Made by a program: the position numbers and the translations under genes. This document shows, piece by piece, positions 1-13,111 of a DNA stretch of 64,000 bases. A model generated the notes under the pieces. That model saw only the letters and a list, made by a program, of their open reading frames with translations, was not told where the DNA came from and ran no database searches. The first letter of the stretch is position 1. Every line of letters begins with the position of its first letter. This DNA is from Stenogyne calaminthoides (Eukaryota > Streptophyta > Magnoliopsida > Lamiales > Lamiaceae). The stretch spans positions 2,938,406 to 3,002,405 of the forward strand of contig JBBCBC010000027.1 in assembly GCA_037126765.1 (NCBI GenBank). The letters run 5' to 3'.

Positions 1-3000
1 GGCCCATTAATCTGTTAAAATAAGTCCAGCTAAAGACGGCCCAACATCAAATATGGACTACAACCGCCCAATTTTCACTGGGCTTGAGTTGCCATAAATA
101 TACCATCACAAATAGAAAATGGGAGGTGTTCAAAATTTTCGATGAAATCCCTTTAAAAAATCGATGAAAATGGTAGTGAAAATTATTAAATAATAAGTTA
201 AAATAAAAATAATTTCTTATATTTTATTCTAATCTTAAAATAAACAGGGATAAAAATGGCTATTGATTGACAGATAGGAAATGGTTGCACGAGGAGAAGT
301 ACAGCTGATAAAAATGAGGTAGTGATTAATTTATTTGTCTCCATCAATATTTCTCTTGTGCTACTCAAGGTATGAATATTGATCAATTTTAGCGAGAAGA
401 ATTATAAATAAAAGTTTAGATAATTTTTTCTATGGGCACATTAGTGATGGTGCGTATGCAAAATTGTGACGTTCAAAAAAAAAGAATTGAGTGTACCGGC
501 AAGTGGGCTTAGACTTACCCTATATTATTAGGTTAAACAACAATACAATATAAGATAACAAAAAACTCATATGACAAGTGCAAGACAACCCAAGACAAAT
601 TAACGGAAAAAAGGGCCGACATTCAATTCAGAGGAGCGCCCGCTGAGTTCACCAAACTCCTAACCAAACACACATCGCGTTCTCAGTCCAAGGATCCGGA
701 AGCCCAACTAATTTACTCCTACCGAATTAAGTTATCGAGGCGAGCCAGAATGGAAATTCGTTATAGGCACCCACCACTTTTCACGGTTAGAGAGGCCCTC
801 TTTAATACATTAAAAAAAGATTCTATAATGGCGAACGACTTAAATATAGGAATTTAGATCACCTACGTGCTAGTAAACGAAAACCACCTCAACTGGATCG
901 GAGTAAACAACAATGTCGAATCAGCCTGGGCAGAAAAAAAAAAGAATTCACACGCTGCCATCACCTTTTTTCCCAAAATAAGGGGAGATCCGGCCGCTTC
1001 TTCGCTTTCATGGAAACATTTGACCTATCGTTGATTCGCAGATCTTTTTCGGGATCTCCCTTTTCCTTCTATTCGCCAGTTTTTTTTTTGACCCATTCAA
1101 GGTGAAAAATGGGGTTGCTCCTCGGCAAACTCGGATAAAGTTGGCCAAAAGATGTTCGCGATTCAAGATAAATTCATGGAAATGATGATTCTTTAGGATT
1201 CTCTCCAAATTTAGAAATTGGTTAATTCCAGAAATACATGTACTTGATGCCCCGTACATCACCATTCAATATTTCTTGTCCCACTATTGGCCAAACCACC
1301 GGGCACTTTGGGCCAATGTGAGTTTGGATCATTAGCCACGCTTCATAATTGGAAAAACGAAACAATCGTGGAAATACATGCCACCAAAGAAAAGAAAGAT
1401 GACACGGAGTTTGACCAAAATGTGCACTAAATTCTTTTCGGAGATCTCTCCAAATCAATTGGTATGGCTATCAAAATCGTGGAGCATCAACATGTAGGTT
1501 CGGATCCAAGTGGTAGTATTAGGTCTTTTAGCTATTGTTCTGGGAGAAATGACCAAGTTTAGGCACAGTAATTGGTAGTTATAATGTCTCAATGTCGCTT
1601 ACTAACTATAACTATTCGTCAAGGCGAAGGCAAAAAATTCATTATCTCAAAGTGTTAAAACGTCAATCTTTCGGGGTTACGCCCCATCTTATCATTGAGA
1701 CTGCCTCTACCAAATGCAGTATATATATCCGTATAAGATATATAATATTGCATTGTCATGTAGTGTTATTATTTAGTATGTTTAATGCGTTCTCCGTCTA
1801 GAAAAAACGTCTTGACACCTTTATTATCGATTTTTGAAATGAAGTTGTTTATTAAGATTTCAAACGATAAAATAATTTTAAAGAGGGATATTATAGATCT
1901 ACCTCTCATCTATCGGGCGACGATCTTTAAAAATTATTTTATAATTTCAAATACAAATAAAAATTCCGTCAAAAATATAAAAAACGATAAATGTAAGACA
2001 TTTTTTTCTGACCGGAAAGATAATATTATATGGATAAATACGTAACATATACAAAGATAAACAAGTAAAATTATGGAATTGGGGATCTGAGGGGTGTTTT
2101 TGGAATTTGGCAGCCACCGACGCTAACGGAAAATGAGATGACAGATGTTGGTGGAAAAGCAACGGCTACACTAGTAGGGACGTTGACGGCGTTAATCATT
2201 AAGCTACGGAATTAGGAATCCTAAATCCAACAATGGCCCACAAGAAATTATAGGTATTTAAACAATTACTTCAAAATTGACCAGAAAGATGGTCATGATC
2301 TTTATGCTTGTCCTTTACTTATTTTGGAATCTTATGTTATTCCTTTATTTCTAAAAATAGCTATATTATTTGTTGTTATAAATGCAATTATTCTTCCTAA
2401 TACTTCACTTTTTACTTGTGCAAACTACAAACTTTTCTTCTTTGATTAACATCTAATGAAAGATTGATATACCTACTAATAAAATTAGTAAGAACATGAA
2501 TAAGTACTAGTTTGAGTTAATAACAAGTTAAAACATGTATATTTATCTTTTCTTATAAATTGCAATATTTTACTATTTTTTAAACAAATTGCAACTTGTA
2601 TTAATAAAAAAGTAATTGAATCAATTTGGCTTCAATTTATATGAAATTTTAGGCTAAATATATCCTACAAATAATATATTATATATACCACAATGTCAAA
2701 ATGCATTTTTAACAAAATTTTAAATTGAAGAAATTTAATAGGAAAATTTCATAAAAATTGAGCCGGATTAAAATCGTTCAATTTTACCAGTGTAAGTTGA
2801 AATTTGATTTAAAAAATAATTAATACACATTGTAATTTTAAGGTCTACAATTCTATTACTATTTCTTCTTTGATTAACATCTAATTGAAAGATTAGTATA
2901 CTTAATCTATTTATTATTTCAAAACAGCCGTTAATGCAACCACACTACAATTAAACTAACGGATAGTTAATGGCATGGAAAATGCTGCCAATAGATTTGT

Positions 3001-4327
3001 TTCTTTTACCATCACTTTATGATCAAAAGGTTGCCCTTTCCAATTTACTTTCCTTTTTTCAATTGCATTTACATTTCCAATCCCTATATCATCTACTTTA
3101 ATTCATATTCAAAGTGTTACTTCTCTCGTCCTGTTTTAGATTGCTCAGTCGTTGTTTGATTTGTGTTTTAGCGAGTGAATTTTTTATTAATATATACAAT
3201 GATAAAGTGACTTTAAAAAAAATGTAAAGATAAATAGTTTACATGTGTATATGTCATACCTCACTTTTAATTTTTTTTTATTTTTAAATCTTAATAAATA
3301 ACTAATTATTAAAACACGAGCCAAATATTGATTATACCAAAAACTAATGTTTTTAGTTGCGACTGAGAATTCTTCATTATAGAGATAGGCATAAGTTTTA
3401 TTCACACATATGATCCACATCATTTTTTATGCTAATCATACAACTAATCTTAAAATATTGAATGCTAATTAATATTTGATTTGTGTTCCCCTAAAAGAAA
3501 CATATATGATTAATTAACATTACTAATTATATACTCCCTCCTATTCAAAATATAAGATGTTTTGACTTATTGCATTATTTACTTTTTATTTGATATTCTG
3601 ACTTTTATTTCTCTACACTGTCCTTATTTAATACTCTTTCTTTATTTTCTTGTTTTACTCCCTATCATGTCAGTAAAGATAATTTATTATTAAATAAGAC
3701 TAATTTTAGTATAATTTTTCTTTCTTAATAAACGTGCAAAAAATCAAAATATCTTATTTTTTAATAGGAGGTAGTACATATATTCATTTCTATCTTTTTT
3801 TTTTTTTTTGAAAAAAAACAAAAAAAGTCAAATAAACAAAGACAACAATCACATGATCACACCAACCATATCAATTCATAGTTATCGTGCAAATCCAGCA
3901 ATACTTGCATTCTTGCAACAATAAAGATATTTTCCAACTTCATAAATTCATCAATCTTACTAATACCTTTTCCAAATAATTAACAAATTGTTTCACATAT
4001 TCTTAGATTCATCAAGCTGTCGTATTCCCCTTTTTCTCTGTCACTTTTTCTTTCACAAACTTCACCTTTTTCCAGTGCAGTTGAGCTCCTCTCACTCACT
4101 GCTTCAACACTACAACCTATACATACAACAATTCCGTATATATATATATATATATTATTTTATTATATATAGATCAAAAGCACATTCACATTTTCTTGTC
4201 AATCCAGAGAAATGCTGGTTTTTCCCACACTCATTCTTGATTTCTACTGTAAATCTTTGTTAGTACAGATATATATGCAATTTTTTTTACATATATAAGA
4301 GGGAATTGTTAATTGGAGGGTGAAAGT
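1..4327. other. Gene-poor upstream region
   Basis: No gene can be supported here. The stretch 600-1500 is less AT-rich and has two short open frames on the minus strand (1008-1265 and 1222-1458); neither resembles a family I know, and both may be eroded transposon coding DNA. A copy of a dispersed repeat lies near 1641-1705 and a Stowaway-like MITE at 3534-3774. Around 3120-3420 is a faint relative of the Stowaway copies at 46 and 47 kb. A (TA)n run at 4138-4160 and the pyrimidine-rich 4000-4100 stretch are probably promoter or 5' UTR of the beta-galactosidase. Confidence 0.5.
3534..3774. mobile_element. Stowaway-like MITE
   Basis: The element opens with CTCCCTCC and closes with GGAGGTAG, and is flanked on both sides by TA, the target duplication of Tc1/mariner elements. 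The inner ends are also complementary (AATATAAGATGTTTTGA-like against TCAAAATATCTTATTTT-like). It is about 240 bp long and has no coding capacity. Confidence 0.75.
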
Positions 4328-7300
4328 ATGAGAATTGATTCAGTTTTGAAGTGGGTTTTTGGTTTGTGCATGGTGGTGATTGTGAAATGCAGTGTTATTT
4401 ATGATAAGAAAGCCCTAATTATAAATGGGGAAAGAAGAATGCTCATTTCTGGCTCCATACATTACCCTAGAAGCACCCCTGAGGTACTTAAACTTGAACC
4501 CCTTTTCTTGAATTCTTTTTATCAAGTTAAAGATTGCATTTTTTGGGAAATTTGAACTTTTTGTGTGTGTTTTTTTTTTTTTAGATGTGGGAAGATCTGA
4601 TAAACAAAGGCTAAAGATGGAGGGTTGGATGTAATTGAGACTTATGTGTTTTGGAATGTTCATGAGCCTAGTCCTGGAAATGTACTTCTTTCTCTCTTGA
4701 TTTTTTGACTATATTGTTTGTTTTTGCCTGTTTTTTTGCTGAATTTGGGGTGAATTGTTGTTTTGTTTCAGTATAATTTTGAAGGGAGGTATGATCTGGT
4801 GAAATTTGTGAAAACCATTCAGAATGCAGGGTTATATGCTCATCTAAGAATTGGGCCTTATGTTTGTGCAGAGTGGAATTTTGGGTAATTGCTAAATAAC
4901 TGCACTTCATCTTTTTTAGTTACATAACTGCTAATTTTAAATCGTTTTTTTTGTCGATTTTGTTGCTCAGGGGATTTCCAGTTTGGTTGAAATATGTTCC
5001 AGGGATTAGCTTTAGAACAGATAATGAGCCATTCAAGGTGTGCTAACTTGCCTTTTCTGTTGTTTCTTATATAATCGTGCGGTAAAAATATTTTGACGAT
5101 TTCGTGGTGTGGTAGATGGCTATGAAAGGATTCACAGAGAAAATCGTTAATATTATGAAGAGCGAAAAACTGTACGAATCTCAGGGTGGCCCCATTATAC
5201 TTTCCCAGGTTCAGTTCATTTTCTTTGATGTGTTACTACAACTTTTAAGAACACCATATGACTTTATTAAAGTGTGAAGTAATTAGTTTGAATAGGGTGT
5301 TTTTTTGGTACTAACTAGAGTGTTGCACAGATTGAGAACGAGTACGGCACACAAGCCAAGCAACTCGGTGCACCTGGCCACCAATACGCGACTTGGGCGG
5401 CAAACATGGCCGTTGGGCTTGATACGGGCGTCCCGTGGGTGATGTGCAAGGAAGAAGATGCCCCTGATCCCGTGGTAACAATCGTGAAAACGAAAAACTA
5501 TTGTTTTTTCCTTGAGTTTGTTGCTTTGATTATTCCCATTTTCACTTTTTGACTGCATTTGATTGTGGATACATACAATGAGCAACACTCCTATGTACCA
5601 GTTGTATGGTGCAACTGTACACAACCATCACTTTTTAGTATAACAACTAATACTTTATAGTGAAAACAACTAACACTAACAAACTTAGACCTTTTAGTTA
5701 AACAACTAATACCTTTTAGAAATGCACGTACAATAGGAAGAACTATGCTTTGTTCTTGACTTTTGCTGCTGTTTTTGGTAGATTAACACGTGCAATGGAT
5801 TCTATTGTGATTCTTTCGCCCCAAACAAGCCATACAAACCGACTATTTGGACCGAGGCTTGGAGTGGCTGGTTTGTAATTTTCTCTATTTTATAAGATGC
5901 GCTCAGTGTGCCTATACCCTTTATAATCTCTCTCTTTTACATCTACAATTAGGTTTACAGAATTCGGTGGTCCAATTTACGAGAGGCCAGTCGAAGATTT
6001 AGCATTTTCTGTAGCTAAATTTATACAAAACGGGGGCTCATTCGTTAACTACTACATGGTTCGTTTTTCATGTTTTTCTCGATAATTTACCAATACTCAA
6101 GCGTGAATAGTTATCTACAGACAAAATTGAGCTAACCATGCTGTTTGGACAGTTTCATGGAGGAACAATTTGGTCGTTCTGCTGGTGGCCCTTTCATAAC
6201 TACAAGCTACGATTATGATGCCCTTTCGATGAATATGGTAATATATATATACTTAAATACTCGTTTTAATTTTGCAGAAACTTAAACTGAAGTAATGCAT
6301 GTTTCTTAAATTTCACAGGTTTGATAAGACAACCTAAATATGGTCACCTGAAAGAGCTGCATAAAGCTGTTAAACTATGTGAGAAAGCACTTCTTTCGGC
6401 GGACCCAACCGTGACTTCATTAGGAAGCCTTCAGCAGGTTCTTTTACCTCTATTTTACGAGTTTCTTTTTTCGTTTTCTGTAACTCTGAAATTTTAGAAC
6501 ATTTTTCCAGGCTCATGTATACTCTTCGGAATCAGGAGACTGCTCGGCCTTTCTATCAAATTACGATACTATCACTGCAGCAAGAGTGATGTTTAATAAC
6601 AAGCATTATCGGCTTCCTCCTTGGTCGATCAGCATCCTTCCTGATTGCAAAAATGTCGCCTTTAATACAGCCAAAGTAAGCAATCTTAGAGACCTTATCA
6701 TGTTAAAATCACGAATATTGTATAAACGATCTCTGAATTGAACCCACAGGTTGGAGTTCAAACATCACAAATGGATATGCAACCAAGCAGTAGTGAAATA
6801 TCGTCCTGGGAAAACGATAATGAAGATTTATTTTCTTCGGATGACAGCTCAGCGTTTTCGGCGGTTGGTCTTTTAGAACAGATAAATGTCACTAGGGATA
6901 CTAGTGATTACCTTTGGTACACAACTAGGTGAGCTAAATCTGGCATTTTTTTAATTATTAAAAAATTATAATAGATATTTGAGTTTTTACTTTCTCTTTG
7001 TTTGCTGCAGTGTTGATATCGATTCGCGGAGTCGTTTCTGCATGGTGGGGAAGCTCCCGACTCTTATTGCGCACTCCAGTGGTCACGCTATGCTTGTTTT
7101 TGTAAATGGCGAGCTTTCTGGTAAACAATTAGTCCCTCCAACCCATTTTAACAGTCGTTTAAGGAAGTTTTATACAAACTACGAAAGTCATTACATAGTA
7201 ATAAATATACGTGTAATGCGACATTTTTACCCTTTTGTTTAATTTTGCTTAGTTAATGCATTCTATCACAAAAAACAAATAGACTGTGATATGAAGTATG

Positions 7301-9115
7301 ATATGTTTTTCCAGGTTCTGCATTTGGGACAAGGGAAAACAGGCGATTCACGTATAATGGAAAAGTCAATCTTAAGTGGTGGGTCGAATAAGATTAGCCT
7401 CCTGAGTGCTGCTAACGGACTGCCTGTGAGTTCTTTTTCATCGTTTTAGCCCTCATTATCCGAATTATTATATTACTATATATAAATAACAATAATTTGT
7501 TATTGAAGAATGTTGGTGGACATTTTGAGACATGGGGCATTGGAGTCTTGGGTCCTGTTGCATTGCTTGGACTTGACAAGGGAAAACTTCGATTTGTCAT
7601 GGGCAAAATGGTCATACAAGGTCTAATTTAACCTCTCACTCGCATCTTGGTTTCCTGCAAACTTATATTTGGTCTGATCATGAATGTGTTTTAAATAACC
7701 AGGTTGGGCTTAAGGGAGAAGCGATGAAGCTCATCTCACGGATACTGTTTCTTCCGTTGACTGGACGAAAAGGTTAGTTAATTGCACAGAACCAACAACA
7801 GCCTTTAGCATGGCATAAGGTACAACTCTCCTCAAAAAAAAAAAAAAAAAGAAAAAAAACCATCAATGCATTTACTTATTTAAGTTATTTTAACTATTGA
7901 TGTAAAATTTGCAGGCCAACTTCAATATGCCTGGGGAGATGAACCACTGGCTTTGGACATGAGTAGCATGGGCAAAGGCCAATTGTGGGTCAACGGTCAG
8001 AGTCTCGGACGATACTGGACAACGTTTGCCACTGGTAATTGCGAACACTGTAGTTACACTGGGATTTTCAAGCCTCAGAAATGTCAATTTGGGTGTGGAA
8101 AACCGACTCAGAGATGGTAAAATTTTTCTATGGATTTTCATTATGGTCCGTGTTTCGTGATACTGTCAATTTTGGTCCAGAAAATGTTAACTTTTTCGAT
8201 TAACTCTCAGTATTAAAATGTTCGTTCAATTTTGGCCCAAAATCATGGGGAAATTGAAAAGAATGTCGTTTTATGACGAAAAAACGACATCTTTTAATAT
8301 TTCAGCGATTTTGAGACCAAAATTAGACAAGTGTTTTAATATTAGGACTAGAAAAAAAAGTTGACATTTTTTTGGACCAAGACTGGACGACAGATAAGTT
8401 ATGGAACCAAAAAAATAGTTTTTACTCTACATATAGTACAAGGAAACTTAAGAAACTGGAGAATTATCAGGTATCATTTACCGCGTTCTTGGCTAAAACC
8501 GGCCAACAATCTGCTCGTGGTTTTCGAAGAACTGGAGGTGATCCCACGAGAATCACTCTCCTGAAGAGGTCAGTCACCACAGTTTGTGCGGGGGCGTGTC
8601 TGAGTCTCATCCCAATATCAAGAATTGGGAAATCGAAAGCAGTAGCAAACAGCAAGAGTATCATCTACCTAAAGCCCACCTTCATTGTGGGCATGGACAG
8701 TCTATTTCTTCTATCAAATTTGCTAGCTTTGGAACTCCTCTAGGAACCTGTGGGAGCTTTCAGCAAGGAACTTGCCACGCTTCTACATCACACGCCGTTT
8801 TAGACAAGGTAAATCTACTTCACCTAAATTTCTGAAAAAGCTTCTACATATCATAAGGGGAGAAAATTTTTAAGTCACGTAAGTTTGACCATTTTTTACA
8901 CCGGGACACTCCACTTTCTCGAATTGAATTTCATCCTGTTGTAACCGGTCAAAAGACTGAAAAATGTCTAAAAAGTTGAATTTTGAATCTTGCAGACATG
9001 CATTGGGCAACAAACATGCTCAGTGCCCATATCAAACAGCAACTTTGGGAAAGATCCCTGTCCTATGGTGTCAAAGAGGTTATCAATTGAGGCAATATGT
9101 GCCCCCTTGCATTAG
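4328..9115 (+). CDS. Beta-galactosidase, GH35, with C-terminal SUEL/lectin-like domain (reading frame broken by indels)
   Basis: Plant BGAL family, closest in feel to BGAL1/BGAL3: a secreted enzyme that removes terminal beta-galactose from cell-wall polysaccharides. I read 19 exons: 4328-4483, 4585-4681, 4772-4884, 4971-5037, 5116-5208, 5331-5474, 5782-5870, 5953-6058, 6153-6237, 6319-6437, 6511-6675, 6750-6928, 7011-7120, 7315-7425, 7509-7620, 7703-7819, 7915-8116, 8471-8808, 8996-9115. The first ~22 residues form a signal peptide. GH35 hallmarks are intact: [12 protein letters not shown], the acid/base Glu in IENEYG (exon 6) and the nucleophile Glu in WTEAWSGWF (exon 7). The last two exons encode the Cys-rich galactose-binding lectin-like domain. 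About ten 1-2 base indels interrupt exons 2, 9 and 14-18, while the residues around them stay conserved. It is therefore either a functional gene with consensus errors or a very young pseudogene. An in-frame ATG at 4313 is an alternative start; 4328 opens directly into the signal peptide. Confidence 0.9.
8139..8414. mobile_element. Foldback MITE-like repeat in intron 17 of the beta-galactosidase
   Basis: The intron ends are imperfect inverted repeats: TATGGTCC...TTTTGGTCC on the left and GGACCAA...GGAACC on the right. The centre holds a smaller palindrome around GTCGTTTTATGACG. No open frame or clear target duplication is visible, so boundaries are approximate. Confidence 0.5.
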
Positions 9116-9357
9116 CATCCATCGAAAAGAAGAAGGGGTTGCAGAGTGAAGCAGAAGAGGCTATTCTTGGGTAATTAGTTTGAAGTTCAGGGACTTGAAA
9201 ATAAAATTCTAGTGTATTCTCAAGGTACATTTTGTTAATGTAAAATAGAATAGAAGCATAGAGTGAGTGCATAGCAACATAAAGTATGTATTTTATGAAC
9301 TAAATGTCAACATTGCTCAAATCTGCAAGGAGAAATAAAAGTTTGCTGGAAATAAGT

Positions 9358-10954
9358 CTAAGCAGTAGCTGAACTGAGATGCTTAGCAATAGTACTCTGC
9401 AGCTCCTCCTTCTTTGCCCCCACAACCCTTTCCAGCATCTTCCCTTCTTTGATGAAAATGAAGGTTGGCATTGCCTCCACTGCCCAGTCAGTAGCAACTG
9501 ACTGCAAAAACGTTTTTTAAGTATCTCCATTAGTGGCGGACTCAGGAATTTGAAATTTGACGGTATGAAATATAACTAATACTCCCTCCAAGTCATTCTT
9601 AAAAATAACGTAGATAATAATAGTCTTTTAAGTCGTGTGATGATCCTAAAGCTCTTAATTAAGGGTATAGTAGGAAGTCAATAATGTTAATGTGTGTGCA
9701 TTAATTTAAAATGATGTACATTTTGAATAGAAGGGAGTATATTTTAAAGCGGTTTTTTTAAATAAATGGGGGTACGAATAATTTTTCAATTTGGGGGTAC
9801 AACTGAGCTATGGGAGAGCAAAATAGGTTAAGAAGAGACACATTGTTCATTTCATATTACCTTCAACTCATCCACATCCACCTTCAAGAATGTCACGGTG
9901 GGCAATTTCTTCGCCAACTCTCTGCAAAAAGCAGGCGATGAAAGCGACAGGGTCCACACCAGGAAGCAGTGAAATCAACAACTATCTGCATTAATATAAG
10001 GCAAAACAGTAAACAGCCGAGATAAATCTGCAAATTTGCATTATAATACAGCATGTAACCTTTCAGAAACTAGATTCCTCAAAATTTTACCGACTGAAAG
10101 AACAATCTGAAATCATCAAACTAAAATCTGTTGTAGCTGTTATTAATCAGATATTTGAAGCAATTAGGCACTTGGGATAAAAGTGGCAATACTGAAGTAA
10201 TTCTTGGCTAAATACAAATATGTGTGTGTATACTTTCAAGAAAGCAAATAGAATATGTGCATTTTTGCTACATAACAATTATGAACTAGGTCAACAATTT
10301 TATGATATCAGCTACTAAAATCAAATTAATGCACTAGCCTGTTTTTCTAAAGCAGCTAATTCATAAACATTTGTGAATTAGGTTAACTGAATCACATATT
10401 CATACCAATCATACCTACCCAAATAATTAAAACAAAAAATTAATAAAACAAATTTACTGAGAATTTTCATACTTGAAAAGATAAAAGTAATGTAGGCACT
10501 GAGATTTTGAGAAAAGTCAGTATATGTAGGCACGCAAAAAATGAAATGCCAGTGACAATTCGGACGATATATCCCAATCATTATGCAATCTCCATCAATT
10601 CCATAAAAAAAAATAAACAGTAGCATCAATGATTTATCGAATATTCCACTCAAATACAACATGCTGAAATAGTTTCAAAATTTTGATAACATCTGATACA
10701 ATACAGATTTAAGAAATCGGATCTAACAAATCGCATAAATGAACAAAGAAAACAACAGATCTCGATCGTTTTGAATCAAATAAGCAAATCAAATGATAAA
10801 TCACTTATAGCAAAATGCACCACCAAAAAATAAAAAATAAAAAAAATAATAATACCAGCTTCTTGTTATCAATTCCCTTCTGAAGCTGGTTGTTCCAATC
10901 ATCAATGTTATGGCAACCGATCACTTGTCCTTCTGATTCCGACGGCGTCGCCAT
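9358..10954 (-). CDS. Thioredoxin h-type (exon 2 frame broken)
   Basis: A cytosolic disulfide reductase of the plant TRX h class. Three exons on the minus strand: 10954-10856 (33 codons, from MATPSESEGQVIG to KKL), 9985-9861, and 9501-9358 (SVATDWAVEAMPTF to HLSSATA, stop TAG). The redox site WCGPC is intact at about residues 42-46, followed by Arg, and the cis-Pro motif AMPTF is present in exon 3. The expected product is about 120 residues with no signal peptide, typical for TRX h. After WCGPCR the sequence departs from the family pattern for about 30 bases and is two bases too long, so the downstream KKLPTVTFLKVDVDELK is out of frame. Exons 1 and 3 are clean. The gene is convergent with the beta-galactosidase; the stop codons are about 240 bp apart. 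A Stowaway-like MITE sits in intron 2. Confidence 0.88.
9582..9737. mobile_element. Stowaway-like MITE in thioredoxin intron 2
   Basis: The termini are CTCCCTCCAA and GAAGGGAG, flanked by TA on both sides. It is short (156 bp), AT-rich and non-coding. Confidence 0.7.
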
Positions 10955-11207
10955 TTTTCCTTTTGTTATTTTCTCTCTGAAATTAAACTTACTGCACAAG
11001 AAAACAATCTCTCTGCTTTAATGCATTGGCTCAGTGCGTCTATATATATAGAGGATGTGTACGTATACATGCCAGCTGGACAACCATGTTTGGATCATTG
11101 TAAATGGAATTTTCATATCTAAGGCCCATGACTCATTTTTAATTGTTTTTGTCTCAATTTAGGCCCAACAAAAAAAATTAATGTATAATTTGAATCATAC
11201 ATGATGA

Positions 11208-11641
11208 CAGGGTGAACATTCAAAAAACCGAAAGCCTAAACAAAATTAACGAATTTCACACCATAATACACCGCGGTTCTAACCATTTAAGCCTAAAATC
11301 GATTGAAACCAAAGGCAAGAATTTTTTTTTGGTTTTGATTAAAAAAAAAAAAACCGAAATTTTAACATTATTGAATTAAGTCATTTAATAACACAAAAAT
11401 TCGGATATATATATATTATTATATAATAAAATATATATATATTATATAATAATATATATATATTAAATATTTATATATATATATAAAAAAAACCGTATAC
11501 CAAAAACCCAACATCAACATCAATTTTTTTAAAATGCAAAACCGATCCGAACGAAAATCAATTTAACCGAACTGAAATTATATTTTGGTTGGGTTTCTAT
11601 ATCTCGATTTTACCGGTTTTTACCATATTTTGCTCACCCTA
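11208..11641. mobile_element. Non-autonomous hAT element
   Basis: The termini are CAGGGTGAAC on the left and GCTCACCCTA on the right, matching the YAGGG...CCCTR ends of hAT transposons. The 8-bp direct repeat CATGATGA lies immediately outside both ends (11200-11207 and 11642-11649), which is the expected hAT target duplication. The 434-bp interior is AT-rich, with no transposase. Confidence 0.85.
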
Positions 11642-12581
11642 CATGATGATAAAAAAAACAAAAATTGGAGACATACGTTATAAATAAGAATAACTTTATT
11701 AATTTGAAAAAAAAAACAAAATCGTCTGCATTATTTTTAATTAATAATGTACATCTATAATTTTATTTTTCTAATTTTATTTTTAATTAATATGATATAT
11801 ATTTCTAATTTTATTTTTATTATTTTTTACTTATTTAAAAAAGTTGAACATTGCAGTATAAATAAAATTGATCATTTCAAGAAAACAAATGCACCTAGTG
11901 CAGGGAGAACTACTCCTAGAATATTTGTAAAATGGGACCTATATTGAGGCTCGATCTAAAATATTAATTCTTAATCACTTTTATACAAATTTGCATTTAA
12001 ATAAATCTAATAGGCTAATAGCTAGATTGTCAACTAGTATTTAATCTGATTATTTTAATTTTCTTCTAAACAAATATCGAGAAAAAATATTGAAAAATTA
12101 ATATTTCAAGTACAGCAAGTCAGCAAGGTACCGCTATAAAAACTTGTTGATATTTTGACCAAGAAATCCGCTCTCGATTAGGCAAATACAAATTGAAAGA
12201 CTTTTTTTTTTTTATCGGACAAAGTTAGTTGTTAGTAGTTAGTACTATTAAAAAGTCAGATTCTTGAATTATTAAGCGAATATTAATTAGGAATATTTTT
12301 ACTTTTTATTTACGGGAAAGTAAAGATATTACTAAACTCCATTTCAATCGCCTCTGCCAAATACAAGTCTCTTAAAAAAAATGAGATATGAGGACAAGTT
12401 AGTTTGAAGGTCTGGACATTGATAAATGTGGACAATAATTGAGTCATTAACATATGTTTTTTTGAATGAAAGTGGTAGTAAAACTTAATCAATTCCTTAT
12501 ATTCAAACTTGTATGAAAAAATAAATCACAATTTGTCCTGCACAAGGCTGTGAAAATCCTAGAATAGAAAGCTAAGCATCT

Positions 12582-12714
12582 GGTAGTGTTTTCAAACTCT
12601 TTTAGAACCTTAGAAGCACCTTTTTTTTTTCTTTTCTTTTTTTAAAGTTGAGTCTTACCAACTTAAAAAAAAAAAGTGTTTCTCACTATTCCAATATAGT
12701 TTGAAAACACCACC
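12582..12714. mobile_element. Small foldback element
   Basis: GGTAGTGTTTTCAAACT at the left end is matched by AGTTTGAAAACACCACC at the right end, an inverted repeat of about 16-17 bp with one base offset. The 133-bp element has T- and A-tracts inside and no coding content. Confidence 0.6.
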
Positions 12715-13111
12715 TCCACAAATGATTGTAAATAGTGGGACAAACAGTTATTACTCGACCATATTGATAATTTTCTGCCTTTGTTCTCTTATTAATCCTG
12801 TAGAAGACAAAAGTTAAAAGAGATCAGGCTCCCAAAAAGTTGCATATTTTTAAATGTTGAAGGAATATAAGTATCTAATAACAGGATTATAATGATTTAC
12901 TCACAATCAGAAAGTCTTGATGCCGCATTAAAGTAAGTGAATTATGCTCCAAGCTCTTTATAGGGGGTTTCTGAAAGGCAAAATGTTCCCCATGTCTCGT
13001 TCTTCTTGATTTGATTAATTAACATCCCGAATGTAGATAAGGATTGAGCAACCAAGATGCAACACTGCCTTGAAACCAGAAATAGTTCTATTTTTACTGC
13101 TTGAAATTGCA

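Larger units (their letters stand above)
10955..13111. other. Intergenic region between thioredoxin and PIG-H
   Basis: This is the upstream side of the thioredoxin and the downstream side of PIG-H. It contains a hAT-type non-autonomous element (11208-11641), a small foldback element (12582-12714) and AT microsatellite-like DNA around 11402-11485. No gene is seen. Confidence 0.6.

Noticed and set aside
1008..1458. Two minus-strand frames of 78-85 residues as a possible gene
   Set aside because: No start context, no recognisable domain, no plausible splice partner; more like eroded repeat DNA.
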